Source of the DNA: Symsagittifera roscoffensis | Lineage: Eukaryota; Xenacoelomorpha; Acoela; Convolutidae | Assembly: GCF_963678635.1 (NCBI RefSeq) | Contig: NC_087068.1 | Location: 34,979,436-35,043,435, forward strand | Reading direction: 5' to 3' | DNA: 64,000 nucleotides | Part shown: positions 20,376-32,019 of the stretch, one piece after another | Layout of the letters: the number at the start of each line of letters is the position of its first letter | Numbering within the stretch: the stretch's first letter is position 1 | Made by a program: the position numbers and the translations under genes | Notes under the pieces: model-generated | Database searches by the model: none | What the model saw: the letters and a program-made list of their open reading frames with translations, nothing else | Told to the model about the DNA's origin: nothing

Positions 20376-21082
20376 TGATTATCCAGTTTGAACATCCAGT
20401 TTGAACATATTTTCAATTTTATTGTATAGACTATTCGCATTCAGTAAAAACCATTATTCATAGAAATTTTCCCTATGTTTCCAATTAGAGTGTGTGAGGA
20501 GACTGCTGAGAACATAAACAAACGTTATGATTGCTTTTTGTCGATATGATTAGTAAGTTGCACGTTGCTATAAGCATAAAAGTAACAGATCAAACACTTC
20601 AAAGCACGACTTCAAGAACTTGAGAATAAATGGGAGATAAAGAATGTTCCAATCTTATAGATAAAAAGAGTTGAATAACCTCAAAAAATTATTAAAAATA
20701 AATAAAAACAGTTACGTAATTTTCTTCACCAATTGTTTTTAAGGTGAAAGAAAATCAGAATGGAAATCACCCTAATTAACAAAACTGAAATGAAAATCAT
20801 CCAATCTAACCATGGGGTTTTCAAAATTCATGGTATCAACCAATAAGAATCGAGCCTTCCTTCACAGGTAATGTTTGTGGTACAAACCAATCAGAATGAA
20901 TTATTCACAAAATTTAAAAAATTTTAGATCAGAACAAAACTTTTTTTTATGAAACTTCACAATCAATCATTTTTATACGAGTTTTTCTGTCATAACTAAC
21001 CTATTTATTTAACTCCAAAACGAGATTAATGGGATTTGTTGTCTGGCTTAAATTAAATTTTCAATAGTAATTTGTTCTGTTT

Positions 21083-21560
21083 CTAACCAGTGAAAAAAGG
21101 AATTACCAAAATATACATTTTTAGCACTTTATCTTTGGTATTATGAATATGACGCAAGTCTTTTAAATTTGGATAATTGATTAAAAGATTTTGTGACATA
21201 TATAGGTTTTGCATTTGTATCAATTTCAAAACAGTAATCGAAATGATGTTCCTTATTTTAAATTTTTGTTTCATTGTTTGCTTTTTACTGATTGTCCACT
21301 CAATCTGAGTTAACCCTTCTAAATGAAAACATTGTTGTTGAAATTGGCATTACTTATCTTTTTTGAAATCTCCTCTCCATCTTTTTGACAAAACAATTGA
21401 ATTTTCTGTGTTTCTATACAAGTTAAAACTAATACAATCTCCATCAACACATCTGTCCACCAATCTTGTAGTTTTTTCCAGTAGCTCAACCTCTAAATCT
21501 GATGAATGTTCATTTCAGACATTGAAAACACTTTTGATGGAAACATATTTCTCACTGAAG
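21083..21560 (-). pseudogene. Unidentified repeated coding tract U, copy 1
   Basis: Two adjacent minus-strand frames conserved with 26176-26600. The upstream frame reads VDRCVDGDCISFNLYRNTEN then SKRWRGDFKKDK. The downstream one in the better-conserved frame reads HHFDYCFEIDTNAK then KSFNQLSKFKRL. Conservation at protein level with frame breaks between copies suggests an old gene duplicated and decayed. No family is recognised, and a TGA near the 5' end of the tract is present in both copies. Confidence 0.4.
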
Positions 21561-22101
21561 TAAGCAAAGAAACTTGTAACAACTCAAATTCTTTACCAAT
21601 TTAAATTTATTTTCTATAACATTCACCATAAAAAACTTTTCCCCTTTTTACAGTCTAATTTGTTCTTTAGTAAACTCATGTAGGCAATCAAAATTTCAAA
21701 TGATGGCAAAAAAATGAAAACAACCATTGAAATACAGAAACTCAAAACTTTTTGAAAAAGTTTTCAAATGAAACTACATTCTTGTTTGTAATTTCGCTCA
21801 AATAAGACAAAAATTACGTAAATTTAGATAAAAAAGTAATTAAATAACTTTTTCTGAAATTTCTTAAGCAAATACTGGAAAACCAATTGATAATGTCTTA
21901 TTTCAATTTTGACTAAATTGTATGTTTTGTCTGTTTTATCCTCAGATATGCTAGCCCTAATTGTACACTTCAGAGAGGAAAGATTGTTTTGAACCAATAA
22001 TATTTCAAATACCAAAGGTACAAAACATCACAAAGCGTTACTCAGGTTTATAATTATCCACAATTATAAAGTCTTCCAAAGTTTGGTACAGTTGTTTGAA
22101 T

Positions 22102-22416
22102 TCATTCAAAGTATAGTTCAAAGTATATCTGAAGGTAGGGCGGTTTGTTCACATTGTACTTCTTGTTTGTGACACATACCCTCCTCATGTTGTAAGTTGC
22201 TATTTCATACTTTTTGCAGATGTCCAGCTCCTGGTCCATAGTTGATTCTTTGACGGATTTGGCTTCATATATGGGTACGGGTCTAAAGTTTTCAGCACCG
22301 AGAAAAAAAGTTTTTTCGGATTGCCGATAATGCTTCTCCTTCTTTTTCACTAAAATAGACTTGTTGGGATTTTTCAAATTGTCCCGAATTATTATTTTTT
22401 TAATAGTTGAAAGCAT
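22102..22416 (-). pseudogene. Cassette A ORF, copy 1
   Basis: A 104-codon minus frame related to the better copies at 30548-30997 and 43394-43822. Shared residues include FFLGAENFRPVPIYEAKS, MDQELDIC, IATYN, RVCVT and KYNVNKPPY. The 5' part is frameshifted relative to them. It faces away from a plus-strand ORF starting ~330 bases to the right. Function is unknown. Confidence 0.45.
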
Positions 22417-22746
22417 GGTTCAAAATGAATTTTCTCTTCTTAGGTTTTTGGAACCAAACAAATCCCCCAATCTTTGTTTGATTTTTGATAATTCAGAATA
22501 ATTGGGACTAGTGTCTTTTAGTGAGTAGATTTTTGAAGAACAGACTGATTAGATGAAGAGAAATGAGAAAAATGATTGTAAAATTAAATGAAAAAGTAAT
22601 TAAAAAGTTTGACTCATCTTGATTCCCATAAATGGAATTAGTATTAAATATGGAATTTTTTGTATGAACATTCCATACATCGAAATTGCATAGGCGTAAC
22701 TTCTACTATATATTTTCACAATTCTCAGCAAAAACCATTGTTCCAG

Positions 22747-23378
22747 ATGGCTGCTATTATGTGTCAAGCTCTTCCCAGCTTTTATTCAGGTTATTATAAG
22801 AAATCGCAAATTTTTTCCATTTCCAGTAATTTTTACGAAAAATACACAGTTACCCAAGATTATTGTGTGTCTAGCCACAATTCTTTATGTTGTTTGGAGA
22901 ATTGTAAGTTCCATTTCGTTTTTAATAGAAGCATCTAGTAGCAAAATTCTGCAGAGATTAGAAAAAGATGTACACATATTTTAAGAAATTGACTGTGTCA
23001 ACTATGTTCAAACACAGATTCATTTCAAGTATTGTTACATCAAGCGGAGAAGGTTTCAATCAGCCTAATCGAGCAGTTCAACATAACTTACGATGATAAG
23101 GAGCCAAAAAGATGCCTAGTTTTGCAAAAAAAACGACTAATTCCGAAAAAATCAAGATGCATGATGCATTTTCTAACCAGAAACTTGCTTCCACACAAAC
23201 TCATGCTTCAGCCTTTCTGGACAGAAGTCAAAAAATTCAAAATTCAAAATTTGAATCTGAACTGTTGAAGATTAATGATTGTTTTACTGATTGTCATGGT
23301 TCTGTGCGCAGTGATTATGTAAGCTTTGTGATAAAAAGATCAACTGTCTTACAATGTTCTCTTAGTAGTTTGCCCTGA
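22747..23378 (+). pseudogene. Plus-strand ORF pair of head-to-head module, copy 1
   Basis: The first ORF begins MAAIMCQALPSFYSGYYKKS and is cut early (22938) by a frame change. The second, at 23112-23378, begins MPSFAKKTTNSEKIK and carries DCFTDCHGSVRSDYVSF, a phrase conserved in all five copies. GTAAG/TTTCCAG and GTAAGT/TTTTAATAG pairs inside the first ORF could mark introns of about 30 bases, which would change the frame read. No homology is recognised. Confidence 0.4.
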
Positions 23379-23519
23379 TAAATCTTTAAAAACTGCGCCT
23401 TGAGTCAAGAACACTTATCCTAATGAACTTTCAATTTTTCTTTCTTGAAACTTCTATCACGAGTTGTATCAATTTTTGCTAATCACATGGGAAAATTCTT
23501 AAAGTACTGGAAAACTTCG

Positions 23520-24270
23520 TGGGATCTCTAACAACGTCCACATTCCATCAACTTTCTCCGTCTATTGGGCCAAAAGGTTAGTTGCTAAGATGCATTTTGT
23601 AAAAATGCTAAACTGTTTTTTTCTCAATGATTAAACCAAATTTGTACAAAAATGCTGAAGTTGGCTAAAGATGGGATAAATTTTTCCTAAAATCATATTA
23701 GATATTGGATGAAATTCAACAAATTTACAACAAAATTACATGTTTTTTCTGTAGAAATGTTCTACGTCTTAAGCTTTTTCTTGCTTTCGCCTTAATACGT
23801 GTTTTCGCTGTTGAACTCACCTTGCTAGATAATTTAGTCAGAAGTGGTGAATTTGGGAGAAAAATTGGTATCAATTGAGCGAATATTTTAATTTGCTGGC
23901 AGAGATGAAATTAGAACTGATAACGTCTAACAATTACTACGTAATTTGTACATGTTTTCCGTTAGGTTCCCTTATTTAGTTGCTACAGTAAATTATTCAA
24001 GCAAAAACAGAACTCTTAGATCACTAACTATCACTTTTCTTGCTAAAAAAAAGATAATTGCTTTTGATTCTTGATTTTTGTCCAAAGTTTTCTCAAAAAA
24101 ATTCAGGTGAGAAAGAATTGGTGCTAGTTAAAGCATTTAAAAGCATATGTAAAAATTGAGAATATAAAGGTGTATTTTTTGTTGAGTTTTCAGAACAGAT
24201 TAGGAGCAGCTCTATTGATTATAATCTGAAAACCTTCGGGAGTAGAAATAGGCAAGGGAAACTAGTTCTT
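23520..24270. repeat. Repeat block D, copy 2
   Basis: Nearly identical to 32020-32780 (gtccacattccatcaacttt, accttcgggagtagaaatag, ggcaagggaaactagtt). No gene. Confidence 0.8.
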
Positions 24271-25414
24271 AACTTCTGAAACATCTAAAAATTTCTATAA
24301 AATAACGCTTCTTAAAAAAGTCAGTTTGCTTGGAAGTTTTTACCAAGCGCTTATTCTTTTCTCAAAAAATCTTTCTTCATCAATAATTTTGTTTTTTATC
24401 CAAATTAATGAAAATGATATATTCTTCATGTGTCATCTCCCATAAGATGTCGGAGTTGAGTTCACTTCACAAAAATTATCCTCAAAACATCTGAATTTTC
24501 ATATGAACTTAAATAATAAACCAAATGTTAAAACATTTTTGATTAAGTAACACATAAATGTAAATCTTTGAGACTTTTTATTACGGATTTTTTTCAAGAT
24601 TTAATTCATAAGCTAAACTTTTTTAAAATTGTTTCAAAACCTGTAATGAATTAAATTGATTTTCCATCTCAATTTAGTACTTTCTCAGTTTCTGCTTCTT
24701 CTACTATCTTCCAGTTTTATCCAGTTTGAACAAGTTTTTACTTCAAAATTGATATTTAGATTGAAAAATGTATCATTTCAATGAACGCTTAATTATCCGA
24801 AGCAGAATTAATACCAAAAAACCTATGCTAAAATTCTTCAAAAAACTTTCTCCACTTGATAGCTGTAGGTTGCTGTTTTAAATCTTTGGTTGAGAATGAT
24901 GCATAGTAATATCTTGAAAATTTCTATGTTTAGCAAAAACATTCATTTCTTCATCTTTTCTAGGTCAGTTATCCATTTCTTTCAAGAACCAGTAAAATAC
25001 CATAATTTTCAGTAAATCAATCCTCATTATCTGTTTAAAAACTCACTGTTCTCTGAACATTTTTACAAGCACTAAACAAGAAGAATTTTAAAACGATAAC
25101 TAGGCAAAACCTTTCATTTACTCCATGTTATATAAATATACAGTTTTTTACAATACTTCAACAAATACTTAAGCACTCATTAGCGTGTGTTATTCTTTTT
25201 TACTACAAATTTATTGCAATAAAACCTCCGCGAGCTTGCAACCAATGGAGTTTTTATTGTAAATTGAAGGTTTTCGGTTCGAGTTCCATTGAAAATTTCA
25301 CGCCAAGTGAAGTCGATTGTTGCTGGATTTATCATCAATCAGAACAATTTGAATAAGAAAAAAAATTGACAGATCAAGAATTGTGATGAGAAAAATGTGT
25401 ATTTTTTAGAAGAA
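24271..25414. other. No gene recognised
   Basis: About 1.1 kb of AT-rich sequence that I did not find elsewhere in the window. No ORF over 60 codons with features. Confidence 0.5.
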
Positions 25415-25539
25415 AATTTTCAATTTTAATGTACAGACTTTTCACATTCAGTAGCAACCATTAGTCATAGTAATTTTTCCCTATGTTTTTAAATAGAGTG
25501 TGTGTGGAGACTGCTGAGCACATAAATAAACGTTATGTT

Positions 25540-25680
25540 GACAAGAAGATTGCTATAAGTATAAAAGTAACAGCTCGAACACTTCAAAACACGACATGTT
25601 CTACGATGTCTTGACGCATCTTTACGTGTGTATTTTCTGGCATATTCAACACATGAAACTCTTTCATTTTTTTTCAGTGA
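25540..25680 (-). pseudogene. Zinc-finger relic resembling the PolB N-terminus
   Basis: The minus-strand frame (within 25489-25740) reads CVEYARKYTRKDASRHRRTC followed by KCSSCYFYTYS. This parallels the zinc-finger start of the PolB gene at 49.2 kb (YRRSNVARHRRSC then FCPDCNYCTYS): a Cys...RHRR-x-C finger directly followed by a CxxC finger with a YTYS tail. It is upstream of the cassette genes on the opposite strand to PolB and is cut after the second finger. This suggests that the repeated modules derive partly from a second, inverted zinc-finger/PolB-type gene. Confidence 0.5.
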
Positions 25681-26175
25681 CGATATCTCAATAAGTAAAG
25701 AAAGATTTTGAGAATAAATGGGAGATAAAGAAAGTTCCAATCTTATAGATAAAAAAGTTGAATAACCTAAAAAAAATCATAAATTTAAATAAAAATAGTT
25801 AAGTAAGTTTCTTCGCCAATTCTTTTTAAGGTGAAAGAAAATCGGAATGGATATCACCCTATTTGACCAAGCTGAAATAAAAAACATCCAATCGAACCAT
25901 GGGGTTTTCAAAATTCTCGTTATCAACCAATAAGAATCGAGCCTTCCTTCACAGGTAATATTTGTGGTACTAACCAATCAGAATGAAGTATTCACAATTT
26001 TTTTTTTAAAAAAATTTTGATCAGAACAAAACTTCTTTTTATGAAACTTCCCAATCAATCAATTTTTATATGAACTATTCCGGCATAAGTAACCTATACA
26101 TTTAACACCAAAACGAGATAAATGGGAATTCTTGTCTGGTTTATATTATTTTTTCAATACTAATTTGTTCTGTTT

Positions 26176-26600
26176 CTAACCAGTGAAAAAAGAAATTACC
26201 AAAATATACCTTTTTATCCCTTTATCTTTGGTATATTGAATATAACGCAAGTCTTTTAGATTTGGATAATTGATTAAAAGTTTTTGTGACATATTTAGAT
26301 TTTGCATTTGTATCAAATTCAAAACAGTAATCGAAATGATGTTCCTCGTCTTAAAATTTTGTTTCATTGATTTGATTTTTACTGATTGACCACTCAATCT
26401 GAAGTAACTCTTCTAGATGAAAACATAGTTGATAAATTTGGCAGTAATCATCTTTTTTGAAATCTCTTTTCCATCTTTTTACCAAAACTATTGAATTTTC
26501 TGTGTTTCTATACAAGTTAAAACTAACACAATCTCCATCAACACATCTCTCCACCACTCTTGTAGTTTTATACAGTAGCTCAACCTCAAAATCTGATGAA
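26176..26600 (-). pseudogene. Unidentified repeated coding tract U, copy 2
   Basis: Matches copy 1 at 21.1-21.56 kb. The best frame (26351-26557) reads MVERCVDGDCVSFNLYRN then VKRWKRDFKKDDYCQIYQ. The downstream frame reads HHFDYCFEFDTNAK then TFNQLSKSKRLALYS. It keeps more of the upstream part (SSFFADFSEKYVSIKSVFNV). Function unknown. Confidence 0.42.
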
Positions 26601-27184
26601 TGTTCGTTTCAGACATTGAAAACGCTTTTGATGGAAACGTATTTCTCACTGAAGTCAGCAAAGAAACTCGAAACAACCCGAACTGTTGAAACATTTTAAA
26701 TTTACTTTCTATAACATTCCCCATAAAAAATTTTTCTCCTTTTTAGAGTCTAATTTGTTCTTTAGTAAATTCATGTAGGCAATCAAAATTTCAAATTATA
26801 GCAAAAAAATGAAAAGAATCATTGAAATACAGAAACTCAAAAAATTTTGAAAAAATTTTCAACTAAACTTACATTTCTGTTTGTAATTTTGTTCAATTAA
26901 GACAAAAGTTACTTAAATTTAGATTAAAAAGTAATTCAATAAATTTTTCTGATATTTCTTAAGCAAATACTGGAAAACCAACTGATAATTGATCAATGTC
27001 TTATTTCAATTTTGATTGAATTGTATGTTTTGTCTGTTTTATCCTCAGATATCCTGGCCCTAAATGTACACTTCAGTGAGAAAAAACTGTTTTGAACCAA
27101 TAATAATTCAATTACCAAAAAAAAACATCACAAAGCGTTACTGCGTTTATAATTATCAAAAAACATAAAGTCTTCCAAAGTTTG

Positions 27185-27560
27185 GGAAAGTTGTTTGAAT
27201 TCGCTCAAAGTATAGTTCAAAGTCTATCTGAATGTAGGGCGGCTTGTTCACATTGTACTTCTTGATTGTGACACATACCGTCATTATGTTGTAAGTTGCT
27301 ATTTTATGCTTTCTGTTGCAGATGTCAAGCTCCTGATCTATAATTGATTTTTGCCGGATTTGGTTTTATATATAGATACGAGTACAGAGTTTTCAGCACC
27401 GGGAATAACAGTATTCCCGATTGCCGATAATGCCTGCTTCGTTTTCACTAAGATAGACTTGTTACGATTTCTCAAATTGTCCCAATTCCTTATTTTTTTA
27501 ATAGTTGAAAGCATGGTTCAAAATAAATTTTCTTTTTTAGAAAATTTAGAGAATTCAAAA
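27185..27560 (-). pseudogene. Cassette A, copy 2 (most decayed)
   Basis: Nucleotide similarity to the cassette A ORF at 30548-30997 is continuous (gggcggcttgttcacattgt, ctttctgttgcagatgtcaa, tttggttttatatatagata). Frameshifts prevent a long ORF on the minus strand. Confidence 0.5.
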
Positions 27561-27808
27561 CAATTGGGACTAGTGTTTTTTCTTGACTAGATTTTTGAAG
27601 AACGGACTGATCAGATGAGGAGAAATGAGAAAATTGATTGTAAAATTAAATGAAAAAATAAGTAAAAAGTATGACTCATCATGATTCCCGTAAATGGAAC
27701 TAGTACCAATTATGGAATCTTTTGTATGAACTTTCCATATATCGAAATTGCGTAGGCGTTACTTCTAATTTATTAATTCACAATTCTCAGCAAAAATCAT
27801 TGTTCCAG

Positions 27809-28401
27809 ATGGCTGCTGCTATGTGTCAAGCTCTTCCCAGCTTTCATTCAGGTTATCGTAAGAATTCGCTAATTTTTTCCATTTCCAGTGATTTTTACGA
27901 AAAATACACAGTAACACAAAACTATTGTGTGTTTAGCCACAATTCGTTATGTTTTTTGGAGAATTGTAAGTTCCATTTGTTTTTAATAGAAGCATCTAGT
28001 AGCAAAATTCGGCAGAGATTAGAAAAAGATGTACACATATTTTAAGAAATTGACTGTGTCAACTATGTTCAAACACAGATTCATTTCAAGTATTGTTACA
28101 TCAAACGGAGAAATTTTCAATCAACTTACTCGAGCAGTTCAACATAATTTACGATGAAAAGGAGCCAAAAAGACTAATTCGGAAAAACAAACGACTAATT
28201 CGGAAAAACTTAGAAGTCTTGATTTTGTGTTCTAACCAGAATCTTGCTTCCACACAAACTCAAGGTTCAGCGTCGTTTCTGGACAGAAGTCCAAAAATTC
28301 AAAATTCAAAATATGAATCTGAATTGTTGAAGATTATTGATTGTTTTACTGATTGTCATGGTTCTGTGCGTAGTGATTATGTAAGCTTTGTGATAAAATG
28401 A
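27809..28401 (+). pseudogene. Plus-strand ORF pair of head-to-head module, copy 2
   Basis: The first ORF (ATG 27809, to 28045) reads MAAAMCQALPSFHSGYRKNS ... SSKIRQRLEKDVHIF. The second is the open frame 28093-28401, with a local duplication of the RLIRKN phrase and the conserved DCFTDCHGSVRSDYVSFVIK end. Both lie about 250 bases right of the divergent cassette A tract. Function unknown. Confidence 0.4.
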
Positions 28402-28536
28402 TCAACTGCCTTACTTCTCTCAGTAGTTTGCCCTGATAAATCTTTAAAAACTAATCTTTGAGCCAAGAACACTTATCCTAATGAACATTCAATTTTTCTT
28501 TCTTGAAGTTTCTATCACGAGTTGTTTCAATTTTTG

Positions 28537-28980
28537 CTAATCAAATGGGAAAATTCTTAAAGGACTGGAAAACTTCGTGGGATCTCTGTAGAAGATTTCA
28601 AAATCAACCAGTTCTTTAAAAATAGTATTTTGTAGTAAATTTTTTGTTTGTAGGCAAATGAAAGATTTTTTCGTATCCCAGATCCACAAATTCATCAGTA
28701 TATTTTTCATTTGAATCATAATAAAACCAGTACTTTTCTCTCGAAGGTGACTTAGATATAGCCAATTCTTCTCTAGATTTTTTTTATTTCTCTTGCTCTC
28801 GTGTTCTCTCCATTCTGATAGATATATGATAATTCGCTCACTAGCCTGGGAGATTTTATGAATTGTGAGAGTCTTGACAGTTTTAGTTCCAACTTCAAAC
28901 TAGATCCAGTAACTCTCCCGTTCTACTATGATTAGTTTCAACTTTTGAGATAGACTTCCGTTCCTTTTAAAAGTTTTACT
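28537..28980 (-). pseudogene. Unidentified tract C, copy 1
   Basis: One minus frame (28537-28719) ends KELVDFEIFYRDPTKFSSPL. A neighbouring frame preserves KYWFYYDSNEKYTDEFVDLG and GYEKIFHLPTNKKFTTKYYF, which is the more protein-like reading. The same tract recurs at 33.2, 36.5, 41.1 and 45.0 kb. Upstream, nucleotide similarity continues through a KILTIHKI-encoding part. No family recognised. Confidence 0.4.
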
Positions 28981-29159
28981 CATATTGATAGAATGAACTA
29001 AACTGTAGGAGTTTTTTGAAGAAAAAAAATGTCAGCTGTAGGTTTTGCTGACATTCTCTAAGAATATTTCAACTCATTCAGAAATTTTTCAACACTTGGT
29101 TGACTTCAATTGTTTTTAAAGAGTTTTGCAGACTAAGAATTTTCTTTGGAAAAGATATT

Positions 29160-29550
29160 AAATTCAAAAAGTTTCGACCTATCAGGTGATTTTGTGCAGT
29201 TTTCATTTTACCTCAACATGTTCATTTAATCTGTAATTTTTCTTGCTACAATTGATTTCAGTTCTCGTTTGTTTAAAAAAATTGTAAAATTTCTGAAATT
29301 TTCGAAAAATTAACATCAAAATTTGTTAATTGCTCTGCCCCCGTAAAAGTTTACACTGAGAAAGATATAGTATCATGAAGTTTTTGTGTCTGACGTTTTA
29401 GTGTGATTGTTTTTTCATTTCTTTCTCAGAGTAAAATTCTCAGAAGATTATACAATTTACAAGAAGTTGTTTACAGTTTTTGTAAATTTATCTATTTTAT
29501 CGTTAATTTTTCAATCGGGGGACTACAACATCCATATTCCATTGTAGTTG
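29160..29550. repeat. Repeat block E, copy 2
   Basis: Second copy of 19310-19725. Confidence 0.75.
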
Positions 29551-29839
29551 TTCATTTTATTGCAAGTTGTTCACGTGTTGAATTTTGTTTGGTAAAACTC
29601 ATGTTTTTTTAAACGAAAAACGGAAAATTTTAATGTAAAAAACATGTTGAATTATTGCTTAGAAAACTTCCTTTTTTGTGAAATTTTTTGCTTTTCCCTA
29701 TGTTTGTACCTTTATTTTCTATTGTTTCTGATCAACAGACCAGCAAAAGTTATTTTTCTAAAGGGTTAAATTTTTAACAAAAACTTCATAAAGATTATTA
29801 ATTAACTCTGCAAGAAAAAATGTAATGATTTGTTTTGGC

Positions 29840-30250
29840 AAGATGCTTAAATTGTTTCAAATTTTTTTTACAAAACGCAAGAAGTGTTTCATTTTTCGAC
29901 AAAACGCGAAAATTTTTCACTTTTTTCGACAAATTGCGAAAAGTGTTTCAAGTTTTTTGATGATATGCGAAAAATTTTTCAGTTTTTTCTACAAAATGTG
30001 AAAAGTGTTTTATTTTTTTGACAAGATGCAAAAAGAGTTTCACTTTTTTCGACAAAATGCGAAAAGTGTTTCACTTTTTACGACAAATTGCGAAAAGTGT
30101 TTCAATTTTTTTGATAATATGCAAAAATTGTTTCAATTTTGTCGACAGAATGCGAAAACTGTTTCAATTTTTTTGACAAGATGCAAAAAGAGTTTGACTT
30201 TTTTCGACAAAATGCGAAAATTTTTTGAGTTTTTTTTGACAAGATGCAAA
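29840..30250. repeat. T-rich ~31-bp minisatellite, array 1
   Basis: About 13 variants of tttcacttttttcgacaaaatgcgaaaagtg in a row. Variation includes gacaagatgc, gacaaattgc and gataatatgc. The plus strand is open over 101 codons with Phe/Cys/Lys-rich repeats (FFDKMRK, LTRCKK). This is probably a repeat artefact and not a protein. Confidence 0.88.
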
Positions 30251-30547
30251 AACTATCAAGCATTTTTCACTTTAAAACCATCAAGTATTTATGATGAGTG
30301 CAAAAAATAATCAAGTTTCTTATCAATTGTGTGAATTCGGAGCGTTAAGTTAATTTGTCTTCCAAATGTTTTTCATTTTTTTTACCCGGAACTTCTCATC
30401 TATTCTCATAATTAAATTGACATTGAAGAAAATAATTAGCTACAAAGAACAAAGTTAATACCAAACAACAACAAAAAATACAAAATTATTTAATCAAAAA
30501 GCTGTCGATATAACACCAACAAACACTGGAAAATCAACTGATAATTA

Positions 30548-30997
30548 TCAACAAACATAAAGTCTTCCAAAGTTTGGGACAGTTGTTTGAATTCGTTCAA
30601 AGTATAGTTCAAAGTATATCTGAATGTAGGGCGGCTTGTTCACATTGTACTTCTTGATTGTGACACATACCCTCATTATGTTGTAAGTTGCTATTTGATG
30701 CTTTCTGTTGCAGATGTCAAGCTCCTGATCTATAATTGATTCTTTGCCGGATTTGGTTTTATATATAGATACGAGTATAGAGTTTTCAGCACCGGGAATA
30801 ACAGTATTCCGGATTGCCGGATTGCCGATACTGCCTGCTTCGTTTTCACTAAGATAGACTTGTTGGGACTTTTCAAAATGTCCCAAATCATTAATTTTTG
30901 ATAGTTGAAAGCATGGTTCAAAATAAATTTTCCCCTTTGTAGGATTTTTGGAACCAAACAAATCTCCCATTTCTCGTTTGGTTTTTTGAGAATTCAA
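30548..30997 (-). CDS. Cassette A ORF, copy 3 (longest)
   Basis: A 149-codon minus-strand ORF with an ATG at 30997. It reads MNSQKTKREMGDLFGSKNPT, FEPCFQLSKINDLGHFEK, SIYKTKSGKESIIDQELDIC and CVTIKKYNVNKPPY, then shifts near the end. The alternative frame there, NYTLNEFKQLSQTLEDFMF, matches the end of copy 5. It is hydrophilic with no membrane segment or signal. It diverges from a plus ORF starting 251 bases away. Its 3' flank (ttctcatctattctcat..., accaaacaac) is shared with cassette B. No family recognised. Confidence 0.48.
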   Translation of the reverse strand: MNSQKTKREMGDLFGSKNPTKGKIYFEPCFQLSKINDLGHFEKSQQVYLSENEAGSIGNPAIRNTVIPGAENSILVSIYKTKSGKESIIDQELDICNRKHQIATYNIMRVCVTIKKYNVNKPPYIQIYFELYFERIQTTVPNFGRLYVC

Positions 30998-31247
30998 TAT
31001 AATTGAGACTAGTGTCTTTTCTCGATTGCAATATTGAAGAACAGACTGATCATATGAAGAAAAATGAGAAAAAGATTGTAATTTAAATGAAAAAGTAAGT
31101 AAATAGTTTGACTCATCTTGATTCCCGTAAATGGAAATGGTACCAAATATGGAATCTTTTTTGATGAACTTTCCAAATATCGAAATTGCGTAGGCGTTAC
31201 TTCTAGATTTTTTAACTCACAATTCTCAGCAAAAATCATTGTTCCAA

Positions 31248-31839
31248 ATGGCTGCTGCTATGTGTAAAGCTCTTCCCAGCTTTCATTCAGGTTATCGTAA
31301 GAATTCGCTAACTTTTTCCATTTCCAGTGATTTTTACGAAAAATACACAGTAACCCAAAATTATTGTGTGTCTAGCCACAATTCGTTATGTTCTTTGGAG
31401 AATTGTAAGTTCCATTTGTTTTTAATAGGAGCATCTAAAAGCAAAACTCTGCAGAGATTAGCAAAAGATGTACACATACATTAAGAAATTGACTGTGTAC
31501 ACTATGTTCAAACACAGATTCCATTCAAATATTGTTACATCAAACGGAGAAGTATTCATTCAGCTTACTCGAGCAGTTCAACATAACTTACGATGAAAAG
31601 GAGCCAAAAAGATGCCTAGTTTTGCAAAGAAACGACTAATTCGGAAAAGTACAGAAGTCTCGATTTTTTGTTCTAACCAGAATCTTGCTTCAACACAAAC
31701 TCATGGTTCAGTGTTTCTGGATAGAATTCGAAAAGTTCAAAAATCAAAATATGAAGCTGATTTGTTGAAGATTATTGATTGTTTTATTGATTGTCATGGT
31801 TCTGTGCGTAGTGATTATGTAAGCTTTGTGATAAAATGA
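31248..31839 (+). CDS. Plus-strand ORF pair of head-to-head module, copy 3
   Basis: Two short ORFs: 31248-31484 (MAAAMCKALPSFHSGYRKNS ... RLAKDVHIH) and 31612-31839 (MPSFAKKRLIRKSTEVSIFC ... DYVSFVIK). Inside the first, GTAAGAATTC...TTTCCAG (31 bases) and GTAAGT...TTTTAATAG can be read as tiny introns. Removing the first joins a frame reading KIIVPDGCCYVSSSSQLSFR to DFYEKYTVTQNYCV. Whether introns or decay explain the pattern is open. Function unknown. Confidence 0.4.
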
Positions 31840-32019
31840 TCAACCTTCTTACAATGTTCTCTTAGTAGTTTGCCCTGATAAATCTTTAAAAACTGCGCCT
31901 TGAGTCAAGAACACTTATCCTAATGAACTTTCAATTTTTCTTTCTTGAAACTTCTATCACGAGTTGTATCAATTTTTGCTAATCATATGGGAAAATTCTT
32001 AAAGTACTGGAAAACTTCG

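Larger units (their letters stand above)
20400..23530. repeat. 3.1-kb repeat unit, copy 1
   Basis: This segment is repeated as a whole at about 25415-28590. It contains a minus-strand coding-like tract (21083-21560) and a head-to-head ORF pair (22102-22416 minus, 22747 onward plus). The zinc-finger relic present in copy 2 (25.6 kb) is deleted here. Confidence 0.75.
25415..28590. repeat. 3.1-kb repeat unit, copy 2
   Basis: Second copy of 20400-23530, with the same order of parts. It keeps ~100 bases around 25.58-25.69 kb that copy 1 lacks, including the zinc-finger relic. Confidence 0.75.

Noticed and set aside
30005-30310. 101-codon Phe/Lys-rich ORF
   Set aside because: Produced by the T-rich minisatellite, and the other strand is also open in sister arrays.
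31205-31500. OTU-like protease from the VPDGCC phrase
   Set aside because: Only a few residues resemble the Asp-Gly-x-Cys box, and no catalytic His block or spacing support was found.
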